Positions 17,239 to 24,663 of a stretch of DNA of 64,000 nt are shown here, piece by piece. Source of the stretch: CAYFFO01 sp964342485 (GTDB taxonomy: Bacteria > Chloroflexota > Dehalococcoidia > Lucifugimonadales > CAJWER01). Numbering within the stretch: position 1 is the stretch's first letter; every line of letters starts with the position of its first letter. The notes beneath the pieces were generated by a model. It was given only the letters and a program-made list of their open reading frames with translations. It was not told where the DNA came from and made no database searches. The translations under genes were made by a program, and so were the position numbers. The stretch is from positions 29,278-93,277 of the forward strand of contig CAYFFO010000005.1 in assembly GCA_964342485.1 (NCBI GenBank), given 5' to 3'.

Positions 17239-18297
17239 TTAGATAACGTGTATTCGTATATCATTATCGTCTTGAGGCGGCGACAGTATCTCACCAATAA
17301 TGGAGGCGGTTGATATTCTTTTTGAAGTTAGTTCTTCAATTAAGATGTCTGACTTTCTTGGGTCTACGCACATAAGTAATCCACCAGAAGTTTGTGCATC
17401 ATTTAGGAGAAGTTTTATTTCTTTAGATATCAGATTTGTCCATACTACTTGATTTTTCGTAGACTTAAAATTATTTACAGTTCCACCAGGAACAAGACCT
17501 TTTTGTGTCATATCAAAAACCCCTGGTAATAACGGAATATTTTTTGACGATAGTTGAGCAGATACATTACTTGTCTTTAATAGATTTAGAAGGTGACCGA
17601 TCAGGCCAAATCCAGTAATATCTATACATGCATTGACTCCAATTTTTACCATAGCTTTGGCAGCTTTATCGTTCAGGGTTTTCATATGATTAACGGCTAT
17701 ATTGAATTCTTTTTCAGTAGATTTACCTTGTTGTGCTGCTGTTGTGGCAATGCCTGTACCAATTGGTTTGGTAAGTATGATTTTATCTCCTGCTTTGGCT
17801 CCTAAATTGGTTATTTGCTTTCCTGGCTTGATTATTCCAGTAACTGCCATTCCAAATTTCGGTTCTTTATCTTTTATTGTGTGACCACCTACCACAAGGA
17901 GATTTGCTTCAGTAGCTTTAGAAGCAGCACCTTTCAATATTTCAGTTAGGATTGTATTGGGTAAATCATCCGGGAAACCTACGATATTTACTCCAATAAG
18001 AGGGGTTGCGCCCATGGAGTAAATGTCTGAAACAGCATTTGCTACAGCTATTTCCCCAAACGTGAATGGATCGTCAACTATTGGAGGGAAAAAATCTACA
18101 GTCTGTACTAAAGCAATTTCTTCCGTCAACTTGTACACAGCAGCATCATCCTTGTTGGAAATACCTACCAACAAGTTGGGATGATTAATCTCAGGTAACT
18201 GGCTCAGAACCTGAGCCAGGTCATCTTGACTAATTTTAGATGCTCAACCAGAACAATTAGCTAATGAGGTAAGTTTTATATCTTTAATTTGGTCCAA
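17239..18297 (-). CDS. selD: Selenide, water dikinase SelD with selenocysteine at the catalytic position
   Basis: SelD makes selenophosphate from selenide and ATP, the selenium donor for Sec-tRNA and selenouridine. Frame from TTG 18297 gives 352 residues with one in-frame TGA at 18246-18244 (codon 18): LTSLANCSG-U-ASKISQDDL. In SelD this exact position is the catalytic Cys or Sec (SxxxCGC/GUAAK region). Beyond it come NLLVGISNKDDAAVYKL, QTVDFFPPIVDDPFTFG and NAQTSGGLL-type motifs of the AIRS-like fold. Without readthrough the reading would begin at 18174 and lose the catalytic loop. A hairpin follows the TGA. The start lacks a strong ribosome site; upstream is a stop at 18309. Confidence 0.9.
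18199..18219 (-). promoter_or_regulatory. Putative bacterial SECIS hairpin in selD
   Basis: On the minus strand, 24 bases after the in-frame TGA, CTGGCTCAG and CTGAGCCAG form a perfect 9-pair stem closed by GTT. A stable hairpin with a G in its apical loop at this distance fits bacterial SECIS elements, which SelB binds to recode UGA. The hairpin lies inside the coding region, as expected. Confidence 0.7.
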
Positions 18298-18325
18298 GGT
18301 TAGTACTCATTTTTGATTGTCGTTG

Positions 18326-18334
18326 AGTATATCA
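18326..18334 (-). promoter_or_regulatory. Possible extended -10 promoter of selD
   Basis: Minus-strand TGATATACT repeats exactly the extended -10 sequence seen before rplI. It lies 29 bases before the proposed TTG start of selD. No good -35 box is visible, so confidence is low. Confidence 0.3.
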
Positions 18335-18379
18335 GATAGTATTGGCTACTTGATCATATAGAATTAGTATTATTATAAA

Positions 18380-19036
18380 ATGAAAATTTTGAGATACACT
18401 TTAACATTTATTGTTTTATTTGCGCATATTGGGTTGATAAGTTGTGGGAATCGGGAAGATTCGCCAGAACTAATGGCCCGTATAGAATACAAAAAAGGAG
18501 TCACCTATCAATTTCATGGCAATTTGAAAAAAGCTGGTGAAGCTTTTAATAAAGCCATCTTTTATTCACCTAAACAGGCAGATGCTTATTTAGGACGAGG
18601 ACATGTGTACCTGCAATATGGGAATTTGAGTAACGCACTAAGTGATTTTAACAAAGCTATAGAACTAGATGGCAATTTAGCAGATGCACATAATTATAGA
18701 GGTGTAGTTAACCTCGGCCTGAGAGATCCAGATCAGGCGATGCTCGATTTTTCGAGGGCACTTCAATTAAATCCAAATCTTGGGAGTGCGTATTTAAATA
18801 GGTCCAAAATAAATGAACAAAGACAGGATTTTATTGCATCCATAAAAGATATAACAGCAGCTATTAATTTGACTACACAGGATTTAGATTTGTATTTTCA
18901 ACGAGCTCGATTACATATTTCCAATCAAGATATTGATAAAGCAATAGACGATTTGGAAAAGATTATATCTGTATCAAATGATGACCAGGCGATTTCTAGG
19001 GCGACGCGATTGATTTCAGAGATTAATGAATGGTGA
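18380..19036 (+). CDS. TPR-repeat lipoprotein
   Basis: A 218-residue lipoprotein: hydrophobic signal with lipobox LISC at residues 20-23, then about five tetratricopeptide repeats (AGEAFNKAIFYSPKQADAYL, ALSDFNKAIELDGNLADAH, AMLDFSRALQLNPNLGSAYL and two more). It is divergent from selD. TPR proteins act as scaffolds; nothing in the context gives a partner. Confidence 0.87.
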   Translation: MKILRYTLTFIVLFAHIGLISCGNREDSPELMARIEYKKGVTYQFHGNLKKAGEAFNKAIFYSPKQADAYLGRGHVYLQYGNLSNALSDFNKAIELDGNLADAHNYRGVVNLGLRDPDQAMLDFSRALQLNPNLGSAYLNRSKINEQRQDFIASIKDITAAINLTTQDLDLYFQRARLHISNQDIDKAIDDLEKIISVSNDDQAISRATRLISEINEW

Positions 19037-19237
19037 TTAGAATCAACAAGACTCCCGGTCAGTCCACTACGATTTGCAATGAGTCTAAAAAAATCAACAA
19101 AAAATATATTTCAATTGACACTTTTGATATTTGCAACAATATTCTGGCTGAAGTAATTTGACATCATAGATTGGCGGCGTGCTCAAAGAAATGTAACGAT
19201 TACCCGTTATTTTCAGGTTACATGGAGGAAACAATTC

Positions 19238-20473
19238 TTGAATCCGTATTCGACATCTAATATTAGGGATAAAAAGAAGGATATTTTCTGGATGGTATTA
19301 ATGGCCATGATGTTTTTTATTCTTCTTTTGCCAATATCTAGTTACACAGCAGCTGTACCGATTTTGATACATGAATGGGATTTAAATAATGTCCAAACTG
19401 GTGCAATTTTTTCAGCATATTTAATCGGTTACGTAATTTCAGCTATTTTAATAATACCCCTGACTGATCGGATATCTTCCGGACTCGTATTGATTTTGTC
19501 CGCAATGCTATTTACTCTTTCACATTTGGTATTTGCTTTGTGGGTGGACAATATACATACAGCATTTGTTGTAAGGATGATTGGTGGTGTCGGTCTAGTG
19601 GGAGTTTACATGCCGGGTGTACGTCTTATCGTAGATCGTTTCCCAGGAAAAATGAGGGGTATATCTGTAGGGATATTTGTAACCGCACAATATTTTGCTA
19701 ATAGTTGCTCGTTATTAATAAGTTCCTCATTGATTGGAACTTATGCTTGGAGGGATGCATATTTAATAATAGCTTTCATATCATCTATAGGAGTTTTATT
19801 AGCCTTGATTTTATTTAGTAAGACTATAAATAGAAGTTCTACTGAAGAGTCGGGTAAGTTCGACGTTAAAGTTTTACGAAATCCAAGTGTCAGGTATTTA
19901 ATTTTAGGATATTCATTACATGCACTAAATCTTTTTTCTGTTCGAGTTTGGCTACCAATTTTCTTAGTGTCAGTGTTAATCAGTCAGGGTATAAGTGAAC
20001 ATGATGCAACAATTGAAGGATCTACATTGGGAGGGATAGCTTTACTCGCAGGTTCAATAGGTCCACTTATTGGAGGGACTATGTCGGATCGGTTTGGAAG
20101 AGCAGTCTCAGCTTCATATATTTTAACTTTAAGCGCTTTATGTGCTTTCATATTGGGATGGTTGGTTAATTCACCGATTTATATAATTTTAATAGTTGGG
20201 TCGATTTATAGTTGGTCGGTTTCTGCCGATTCGGCAATTTATTCTACAGGTATTACTGAAGTATCACCTGGAAACAAAATTGGATCATCGATGGCTCTAC
20301 AGGCTACTTTTGGGTTAATTGGAGGTGTTATAGGACCAATTATTGTTGGTGGGATATTGGATTTTGCACCTACAAACACTTATTGGTTGTCAGGTTTTTC
20401 TTCATTAGGATTTGTTGCAATTATTGGAATTCTTGCTATGCAGAGGATGAGATATTTGAATCAACATGACTGA
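19238..20473 (+). CDS. Major facilitator superfamily transporter
   Basis: A 411-residue inner-membrane transporter with about 12 hydrophobic segments. The cytoplasmic loop 2-3 motif is degenerate (PLTDRISSG), and the equivalent loop in the second half is GGTMSDRFGRAVSA, the standard MFS motif A. The C-terminal half includes GLIGGVIGPIIVGGILD. It starts at TTG 19238 behind ATGGAGGAAAC. The substrate cannot be inferred. A TTGACA lies at about 19110 with a poor -10 partner. The osmC-like gene follows 36 bases later and may be cotranscribed. Confidence 0.88.
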   Translation: MNPYSTSNIRDKKKDIFWMVLMAMMFFILLLPISSYTAAVPILIHEWDLNNVQTGAIFSAYLIGYVISAILIIPLTDRISSGLVLILSAMLFTLSHLVFALWVDNIHTAFVVRMIGGVGLVGVYMPGVRLIVDRFPGKMRGISVGIFVTAQYFANSCSLLISSSLIGTYAWRDAYLIIAFISSIGVLLALILFSKTINRSSTEESGKFDVKVLRNPSVRYLILGYSLHALNLFSVRVWLPIFLVSVLISQGISEHDATIEGSTLGGIALLAGSIGPLIGGTMSDRFGRAVSASYILTLSALCAFILGWLVNSPIYIILIVGSIYSWSVSADSAIYSTGITEVSPGNKIGSSMALQATFGLIGGVIGPIIVGGILDFAPTNTYWLSGFSSLGFVAIIGILAMQRMRYLNQHD

Positions 20474-20509
20474 TGAGGTAGTTTTAAATATAGTAAGGAG
20501 GTGATAGTT

Positions 20510-20941
20510 GTGACTAGCGTTAAGGTAAAGAGTCTGGGTAAACTCCAACAACTTGTTTTAAGTGGAGACCATTTTTTTATAGCAGATAGTGATCATGAAG
20601 GAGATGGGCAATTTGCTCCTAATCCGTATGAGATGCTATTGGCTTCTATAGCCACCTGAACAGCTATGACTATTCTCCTGTATTCTCGGAGGAAACAATG
20701 GAGTTTGAAAAGCATAGAGGTTGAATCGAACCATCATAGGATAGTTAGAAATGGTAAGGGTAGTAATATTAGTGATGGGTCAAATCATACTGAGGAAATC
20801 AGAAACAAAATTACTATTGTTGGGGATTTATCAAGTGAACAAGAAGATAGGTTATTAAAGGTAGCAGATAAGTGTCCTGTTCACAGGACCATTCAATCTA
20901 CCCCAATGATATCTAATCATATTGAAACAATAACTAATTAG
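20510..20941 (+). CDS. OsmC-family peroxidase-like selenoprotein
   Basis: Frame from GTG 20510, behind AAGGAGGTGAT, gives 143 residues with one in-frame TGA at 20657-20659 (codon 50). The context APNPYEMLLASIAT-U-TAMT matches the OsmC/YhfA pattern P.ELLLAALGACTAMT, so the TGA replaces the peroxidatic cysteine. The second cysteine is kept in VADKCPVHRTIQ near residue 126. OsmC proteins reduce organic hydroperoxides through this cysteine pair. A hairpin follows the TGA. A caller that stops at TGA would see only a 91-residue fragment from 20666. A deacetylase-like gene follows after 10 bases. Selenium dependence is inferred from position and context. Confidence 0.88.
20673..20693 (+). promoter_or_regulatory. 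Putative bacterial SECIS hairpin in the osmC-like gene
   Basis: Starting 13 bases after the TGA, TTCTCC (20673-20678) pairs with GGAGGA (20688-20693) in a six-pair stem with one G-T pair and a nine-base loop beginning TG. A loop G near the 5' side and this distance fit the loose bacterial SECIS pattern. The stem is weaker than that in selD. Confidence 0.5.
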
Positions 20942-20951
20942 GAGTGAGAAA

Positions 20952-21734
20952 ATGAGACAAAATGTACCGATATTAGTTTATCATCATGTTTATAAAGATT
21001 CATTTTTAGAGTCCATAAATACAAAGCATGATAGTGCTACGGGTATGATAAAAGAATCTGAATTTAGGCTACATTTGAATTATATTATGGAAAATAACTG
21101 GTCAGTAATTTCTACTAATCAACTTTCAGATTGGATTGAAGGTGAAGTTGAAATTCCAGAAAAATCTGTGGTGTTACACTTTGACAATGGTTGGCTCGAT
21201 ACTTTCACTATAGCAATGCCAATTGTTAGAGAATTGGGAATCACTGCAACTTGTTATGTAATAAGTGATGCAACAGAAGCCGCTTCAAAAGGACTTGACG
21301 CCAATATTCGTACTTCTACAGAAGGATCTGTAAAAAAAAGATGTATCGATTGGAAACAGACTAATCTGTTATTGGAAATGGGGTGGGAAATAGGAGCTCA
21401 TACAGCTACACATCCTAAATTAGTGGATCTGTTAAATGAGCATGGAGAAGAGGGAGTGATGTTAGAGATAGAAAAATCTAATAAATCTTATTTGGATAAC
21501 CTGGGATTTATACCTAGACATTTTGCTTATCCTAGTGGTTCGAATAACATCCATACTGACAGACTACTAGGCGATGTTTATCAAACACTTAGACTTTGGG
21601 AGTTTAATAATCCGCCAACCTGGTCATTCACTAACGGTAAGACATCATCACATGGATTAAAAAGCCAGAATCTAGATAGCACGGTTTCTTTTTCTGATTT
21701 TGTTAGGATTTTTCACGAATCGGAAGTTTCATAG
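20952..21734 (+). CDS. Polysaccharide deacetylase-like (NodB-fold) protein
   Basis: A 260-residue protein of carbohydrate esterase family 4. VPILVYHHVYKD opens the fold, the first motif is LHFDNGWLDTF (about residue 75), and the metal histidines lie in GAHTATHPKL (H-x3-H, about 157-161); HFAYPSGSNN is a later motif. The usual first motif is TFDDG; here the second aspartate, which normally binds metal, is asparagine. There is no signal peptide, so it may act in the cytosol. It starts 10 bases after the osmC-like gene, behind AGGAGTGAG, so the two are likely cotranscribed. Confidence 0.8.
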   Translation: MRQNVPILVYHHVYKDSFLESINTKHDSATGMIKESEFRLHLNYIMENNWSVISTNQLSDWIEGEVEIPEKSVVLHFDNGWLDTFTIAMPIVRELGITATCYVISDATEAASKGLDANIRTSTEGSVKKRCIDWKQTNLLLEMGWEIGAHTATHPKLVDLLNEHGEEGVMLEIEKSNKSYLDNLGFIPRHFAYPSGSNNIHTDRLLGDVYQTLRLWEFNNPPTWSFTNGKTSSHGLKSQNLDSTVSFSDFVRIFHESEVS

Positions 21735-21761
21735 TCTTAAAATATTTAGCACAGAAATTAA

Positions 21762-22252
21762 CTATAGGTCTTTATAATCGATCCATGCGCGGAGTATGTC
21801 ATAGTCGTGTTTAAATGGGAGTTTAGGTAAATCGATAAACCTAAACAAGTTTACTTCAATAGCGTCGAACCCTGCCTTAAGTGTTCCACCAGTAATATTT
21901 AAAGAGTAGGCAATTAGTATTACAGGATCATTTTTTTCAGAGTAAACACCAAGTAATTTATCAACTTGTGCATTTAAACCTGTCTCTTCTCTAAATTCTC
22001 GTATAGTGGCATCTTTAATATTTTCACCTCTGTCTACAAAGCCTGCTGGGAGGACCATTTCCCTTGATAAGGTGGATTGGATCTTTTTACAAGAACGATT
22101 TCGTTTTGCATCGAAGCTACTGATAGAACAGCGATCTTTGGGTCAATAAATTTGATAGAATCACATTGTTGGCAATAGGGTCTGTGAATACCTTCTTTGT
22201 ATTTGGTAGACAAAACAAAACCGCATTGATCACAAAATCGCAGATTTTTCAC
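21762..22252 (-). pseudogene. Nudix hydrolase with zinc ribbon, interrupted by a one-base frameshift
   Basis: Two overlapping frames together make one Nudix protein of about 163 residues. The upstream frame (22252 to about 22053) has a zinc ribbon (CDQCGFV...YCQQCD) and the first Nudix strands up to PPYQGKWS; the downstream frame (from 22058, about 22052 onward in the alignment) continues LPAGFVDRGENIKDATIREF and REETGL, the Nudix box. The expected junction KWS-LPAG needs one more base between 22053 and 22052. Either the gene is freshly inactivated, or the sequence has an error. The Nudix box itself is intact. It converges with the deacetylase gene. Confidence 0.8.
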
Positions 22253-22354
22253 AGTTCATAAAGCATATATCTTTATATAATTAACTGGAAGTACCTTTTT
22301 TGATAACTAATACCTTGGTACCGCAATATGAAATGAGTTTGATCGTTTAGGATA

Positions 22355-22383
22355 TTGACCGTTTTAAGCTCGGTAATTATAAT
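22355..22383 (+). promoter_or_regulatory. Sigma-70-like promoter of the HpcH/HpaI gene
   Basis: TTGACC (22355-22360), a 17-base spacer and TATAAT (22378-22383, perfect) precede the GTG at 22417 by 33 bases. Confidence 0.65.
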
Positions 22384-22416
22384 CCTGACTTCGGTATATA
22401 TATTTTAGGAGAAATC

Positions 22417-23181
22417 GTGACAAAATTAAGAGCGAATAAAGTTAAGAGAAAATTGGAGAATGGAGAAGTAGCCCTTTGTTTACAAGGAGAACTTACTCCT
22501 GATCTAGTTGAGTTTTTTGGCCCAATTGGATTTGACGGGATTTGGATTGAGGCTGAACATGGTCCTATAGATTTTGCAGACATACGGGATTTCACAAGAG
22601 CGGCCGATTTATGGGGTTTGACTTCTATAGCTCGTGTAAATCTTAATTTGCCTGGAGTGATTTACAGGACACTTGATCAAGGAGCGCAGGGCATTGTTGT
22701 TCCTCATGTAAATACTGCGGATGAAGCTCGTGCTGTAGTGAATGCTTCTAAGTTCGCACCCATAGGTTCGAGAGGCTCCTATACTAGTAGACAGGGGATC
22801 GGGGTTGAAGATTATTTTCAGAATGCGAACGACGAAGTTCTTACAATGATTTTAATTGAAGATATTATAGCTATTGAGAATCTTGATGAAATTTTAAAGA
22901 TCGATAATATAGACGTTTTTTTTGTAGCCCCTGGAGATTTAGCTCAAAGTATGGGGTATTTTGGTGATATGGCACATCCTGAAGTACAAAACATGGTCGA
23001 TTTGACGATTGGAAGGATTGTTTCTTCAGGAAGAGTAGCAGGAGCCCTTGTGACGGATAATTCAGTGGAAAGTTATATTAAAAAAGGTGCCCGTTTTGTA
23101 AGCACTACATATACTGGTTGGTTACAACAAAGTGCCAAATCATATTTGAATAGAGCCTACTCTGCAATAGATAAACTTTAG
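22417..23181 (+). CDS. HpcH/HpaI family aldolase
   Basis: A 254-residue class II pyruvate aldolase-like TIM barrel. The metal and substrate motifs are WIEAEHGPIDFADI (about 46-60), the arginine in TSIARVNL, the glutamate in MILIEDI and the aspartate in VAPGDLAQS. Family members cleave 4-hydroxy-2-ketoheptanedioate, 2-keto-3-deoxy sugars or citramalyl-type substrates with Mg2+. It starts at GTG 22417 behind AGGAG and has its own promoter. The sequence does not decide the substrate. Confidence 0.87.
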   Translation: MTKLRANKVKRKLENGEVALCLQGELTPDLVEFFGPIGFDGIWIEAEHGPIDFADIRDFTRAADLWGLTSIARVNLNLPGVIYRTLDQGAQGIVVPHVNTADEARAVVNASKFAPIGSRGSYTSRQGIGVEDYFQNANDEVLTMILIEDIIAIENLDEILKIDNIDVFFVAPGDLAQSMGYFGDMAHPEVQNMVDLTIGRIVSSGRVAGALVTDNSVESYIKKGARFVSTTYTGWLQQSAKSYLNRAYSAIDKL

Positions 23182-23291
23182 TTATCCATAGTAAATAACA
23201 CGTCCATATGATATCGCGCTTTAAGTGGTATCAATCTAGTCATGTAGAATATGGGAATTGATTTTAATAAATATAGGACGTGTAACAACGA

Positions 23292-24515
23292 TTGGATATA
23301 TTAGAAAAAACACTAAATCGAATTCAACTTGATTTGGCAAGAAGAATCTCTGTTAGTAGTCATAATCTAAATATAAAAACGTATCTTGTGGGAGGATCTG
23401 CAAGAGATGTATTACTCGGACATGTTCCAGTAGATCTGGACTTCACAGTAGTAAGTGACGACCCAAATATTTTGAAAGTACTCTCCTCGGATATTGGTGG
23501 AGTAATACTATCTTCATCTCAATTCCATACTGTAAAAATGGACGTCGCGGGCATCGTGATTGATGTTTCAATGGCGCGTAAAGAAACTTATAAAGATCCC
23601 GGATGCCTTCCTACTATTAGTCTAGGTGTTCCTATAGAAGAAGATCTTTTTCGTAGAGATTTTTCTATTAATGCTATTGCCTTGTCGATTAATAATCATG
23701 AATGGGGAAAGATTATTGATCCAGGTGGAGGTAATTCTGATATTGGTATACGAAGCTTAAAAATTCTACATGAAGCGAGTTTTATAGATGATCCTACACG
23801 GATATTGAGAGCTGTTAGATATCTGGTCAGATTAAATTGCTCTCTTGAGTACAGAACAGATATATTATTCCAGGAAGGTTTAAAGTATTTACAATTAGTT
23901 AGTCCACATAGAACAAGGCGTGAATTTGACAGAAATTTGGCTGAGATCAATATCAGCCAAATTTTAAAAGAATCCCATGATAGGGGAGTCTTATCATCAG
24001 TTCATCCTTCATTGAATCTAAATAAACAGCTATACAGTGTTTTAAATTCACCCGATTACTTGTTGAGGCCTTCAAATGATGCTATTTATGCTGCTTTAAC
24101 TTTTGACTCAACTGAATTATTAAGAAATGATTTGGGTAATCGATTGGATTTAAATTCCAAATTAAAGACCATTTTGAATCAAGTTGGTGAAATCAAATCT
24201 TTATTTCATATTTTTAGTGATACTGCAATTAAACCAGTTGAGATTTGGTCACGACTTAAAAATTTTGACATTTCTGCAATAAGGGGATGTAGTCTATCAC
24301 TGTCAAATACTGTAGTAAAAAAAGCTTTAGATTTGTATATTCAGGATTTACGAGATATTAAACCAATGTTAAATGGGAAAGATTTGATAGATATGGGAAT
24401 CAACCCTGGGCCAGATGTTGGTGATACGTTAAATTCACTTACAGAAGCTAGGCTAGAAGGAAAGATTTCATCTTTAAAAGATGAAAAAGAATATATTTTG
24501 TCCTTGGACAATTAA
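23292..24515 (+). CDS. cca: CCA-adding tRNA nucleotidyltransferase/poly(A) polymerase family
   Basis: A 407-residue class II nucleotidyltransferase that builds or repairs the CCA end of tRNA. The catalytic core shows YLVGGSARDVLLGH and VDLDFTVVSDD (the DxD metal site, about 47-55), RRDFSINAIALSI (about 118-130) and DDPTRILRAVRYLVRL (about 163-178). The C-terminal half is less conserved, as is normal. Both tRNAs at the window end appear to encode or need CCA; tRNA-His encodes it. The start at 23292 is TTG. Poly(A) polymerase activity cannot be excluded. Confidence 0.9.
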   Translation: MDILEKTLNRIQLDLARRISVSSHNLNIKTYLVGGSARDVLLGHVPVDLDFTVVSDDPNILKVLSSDIGGVILSSSQFHTVKMDVAGIVIDVSMARKETYKDPGCLPTISLGVPIEEDLFRRDFSINAIALSINNHEWGKIIDPGGGNSDIGIRSLKILHEASFIDDPTRILRAVRYLVRLNCSLEYRTDILFQEGLKYLQLVSPHRTRREFDRNLAEINISQILKESHDRGVLSSVHPSLNLNKQLYSVLNSPDYLLRPSNDAIYAALTFDSTELLRNDLGNRLDLNSKLKTILNQVGEIKSLFHIFSDTAIKPVEIWSRLKNFDISAIRGCSLSLSNTVVKKALDLYIQDLRDIKPMLNGKDLIDMGINPGPDVGDTLNSLTEARLEGKISSLKDEKEYILSLDN

Positions 24516-24663
24516 AGGTATTATAGATTTTCAAAAATGTAGGCACTACAAAAACAATTACAACAGGTTAACTAGTTAGGGCCCAAGCTAAGTGTCACGT
24601 AGACTATTTATTAATGTAATGTGTGATAGATAATAACAGGTATCAGCTAAAACGAGGTAAACA

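Noticed and set aside
17239..18174. SelD starting at TTG 18174
   Set aside because: It would lack the catalytic Cys/Sec loop; the upstream frame with TGA restores the conserved N-terminus.
19105..19145. Promoter before the MFS gene (TTGACA with AATATT)
   Set aside because: The -35 box is perfect but the -10 box matches only 4/6 and lies far from the start; too weak to list.
20666..20941. A separate 91-residue protein starting at ATG 20666
   Set aside because: It begins three codons after the in-frame TGA and lacks the N-terminal half of the OsmC fold; the preceding frame with a strong ribosome site completes it.
22034..22252. Programmed frameshift in the Nudix gene
   Set aside because: The junction has no classical slippery heptamer with a following structure that I can see; a lost base or error is simpler.
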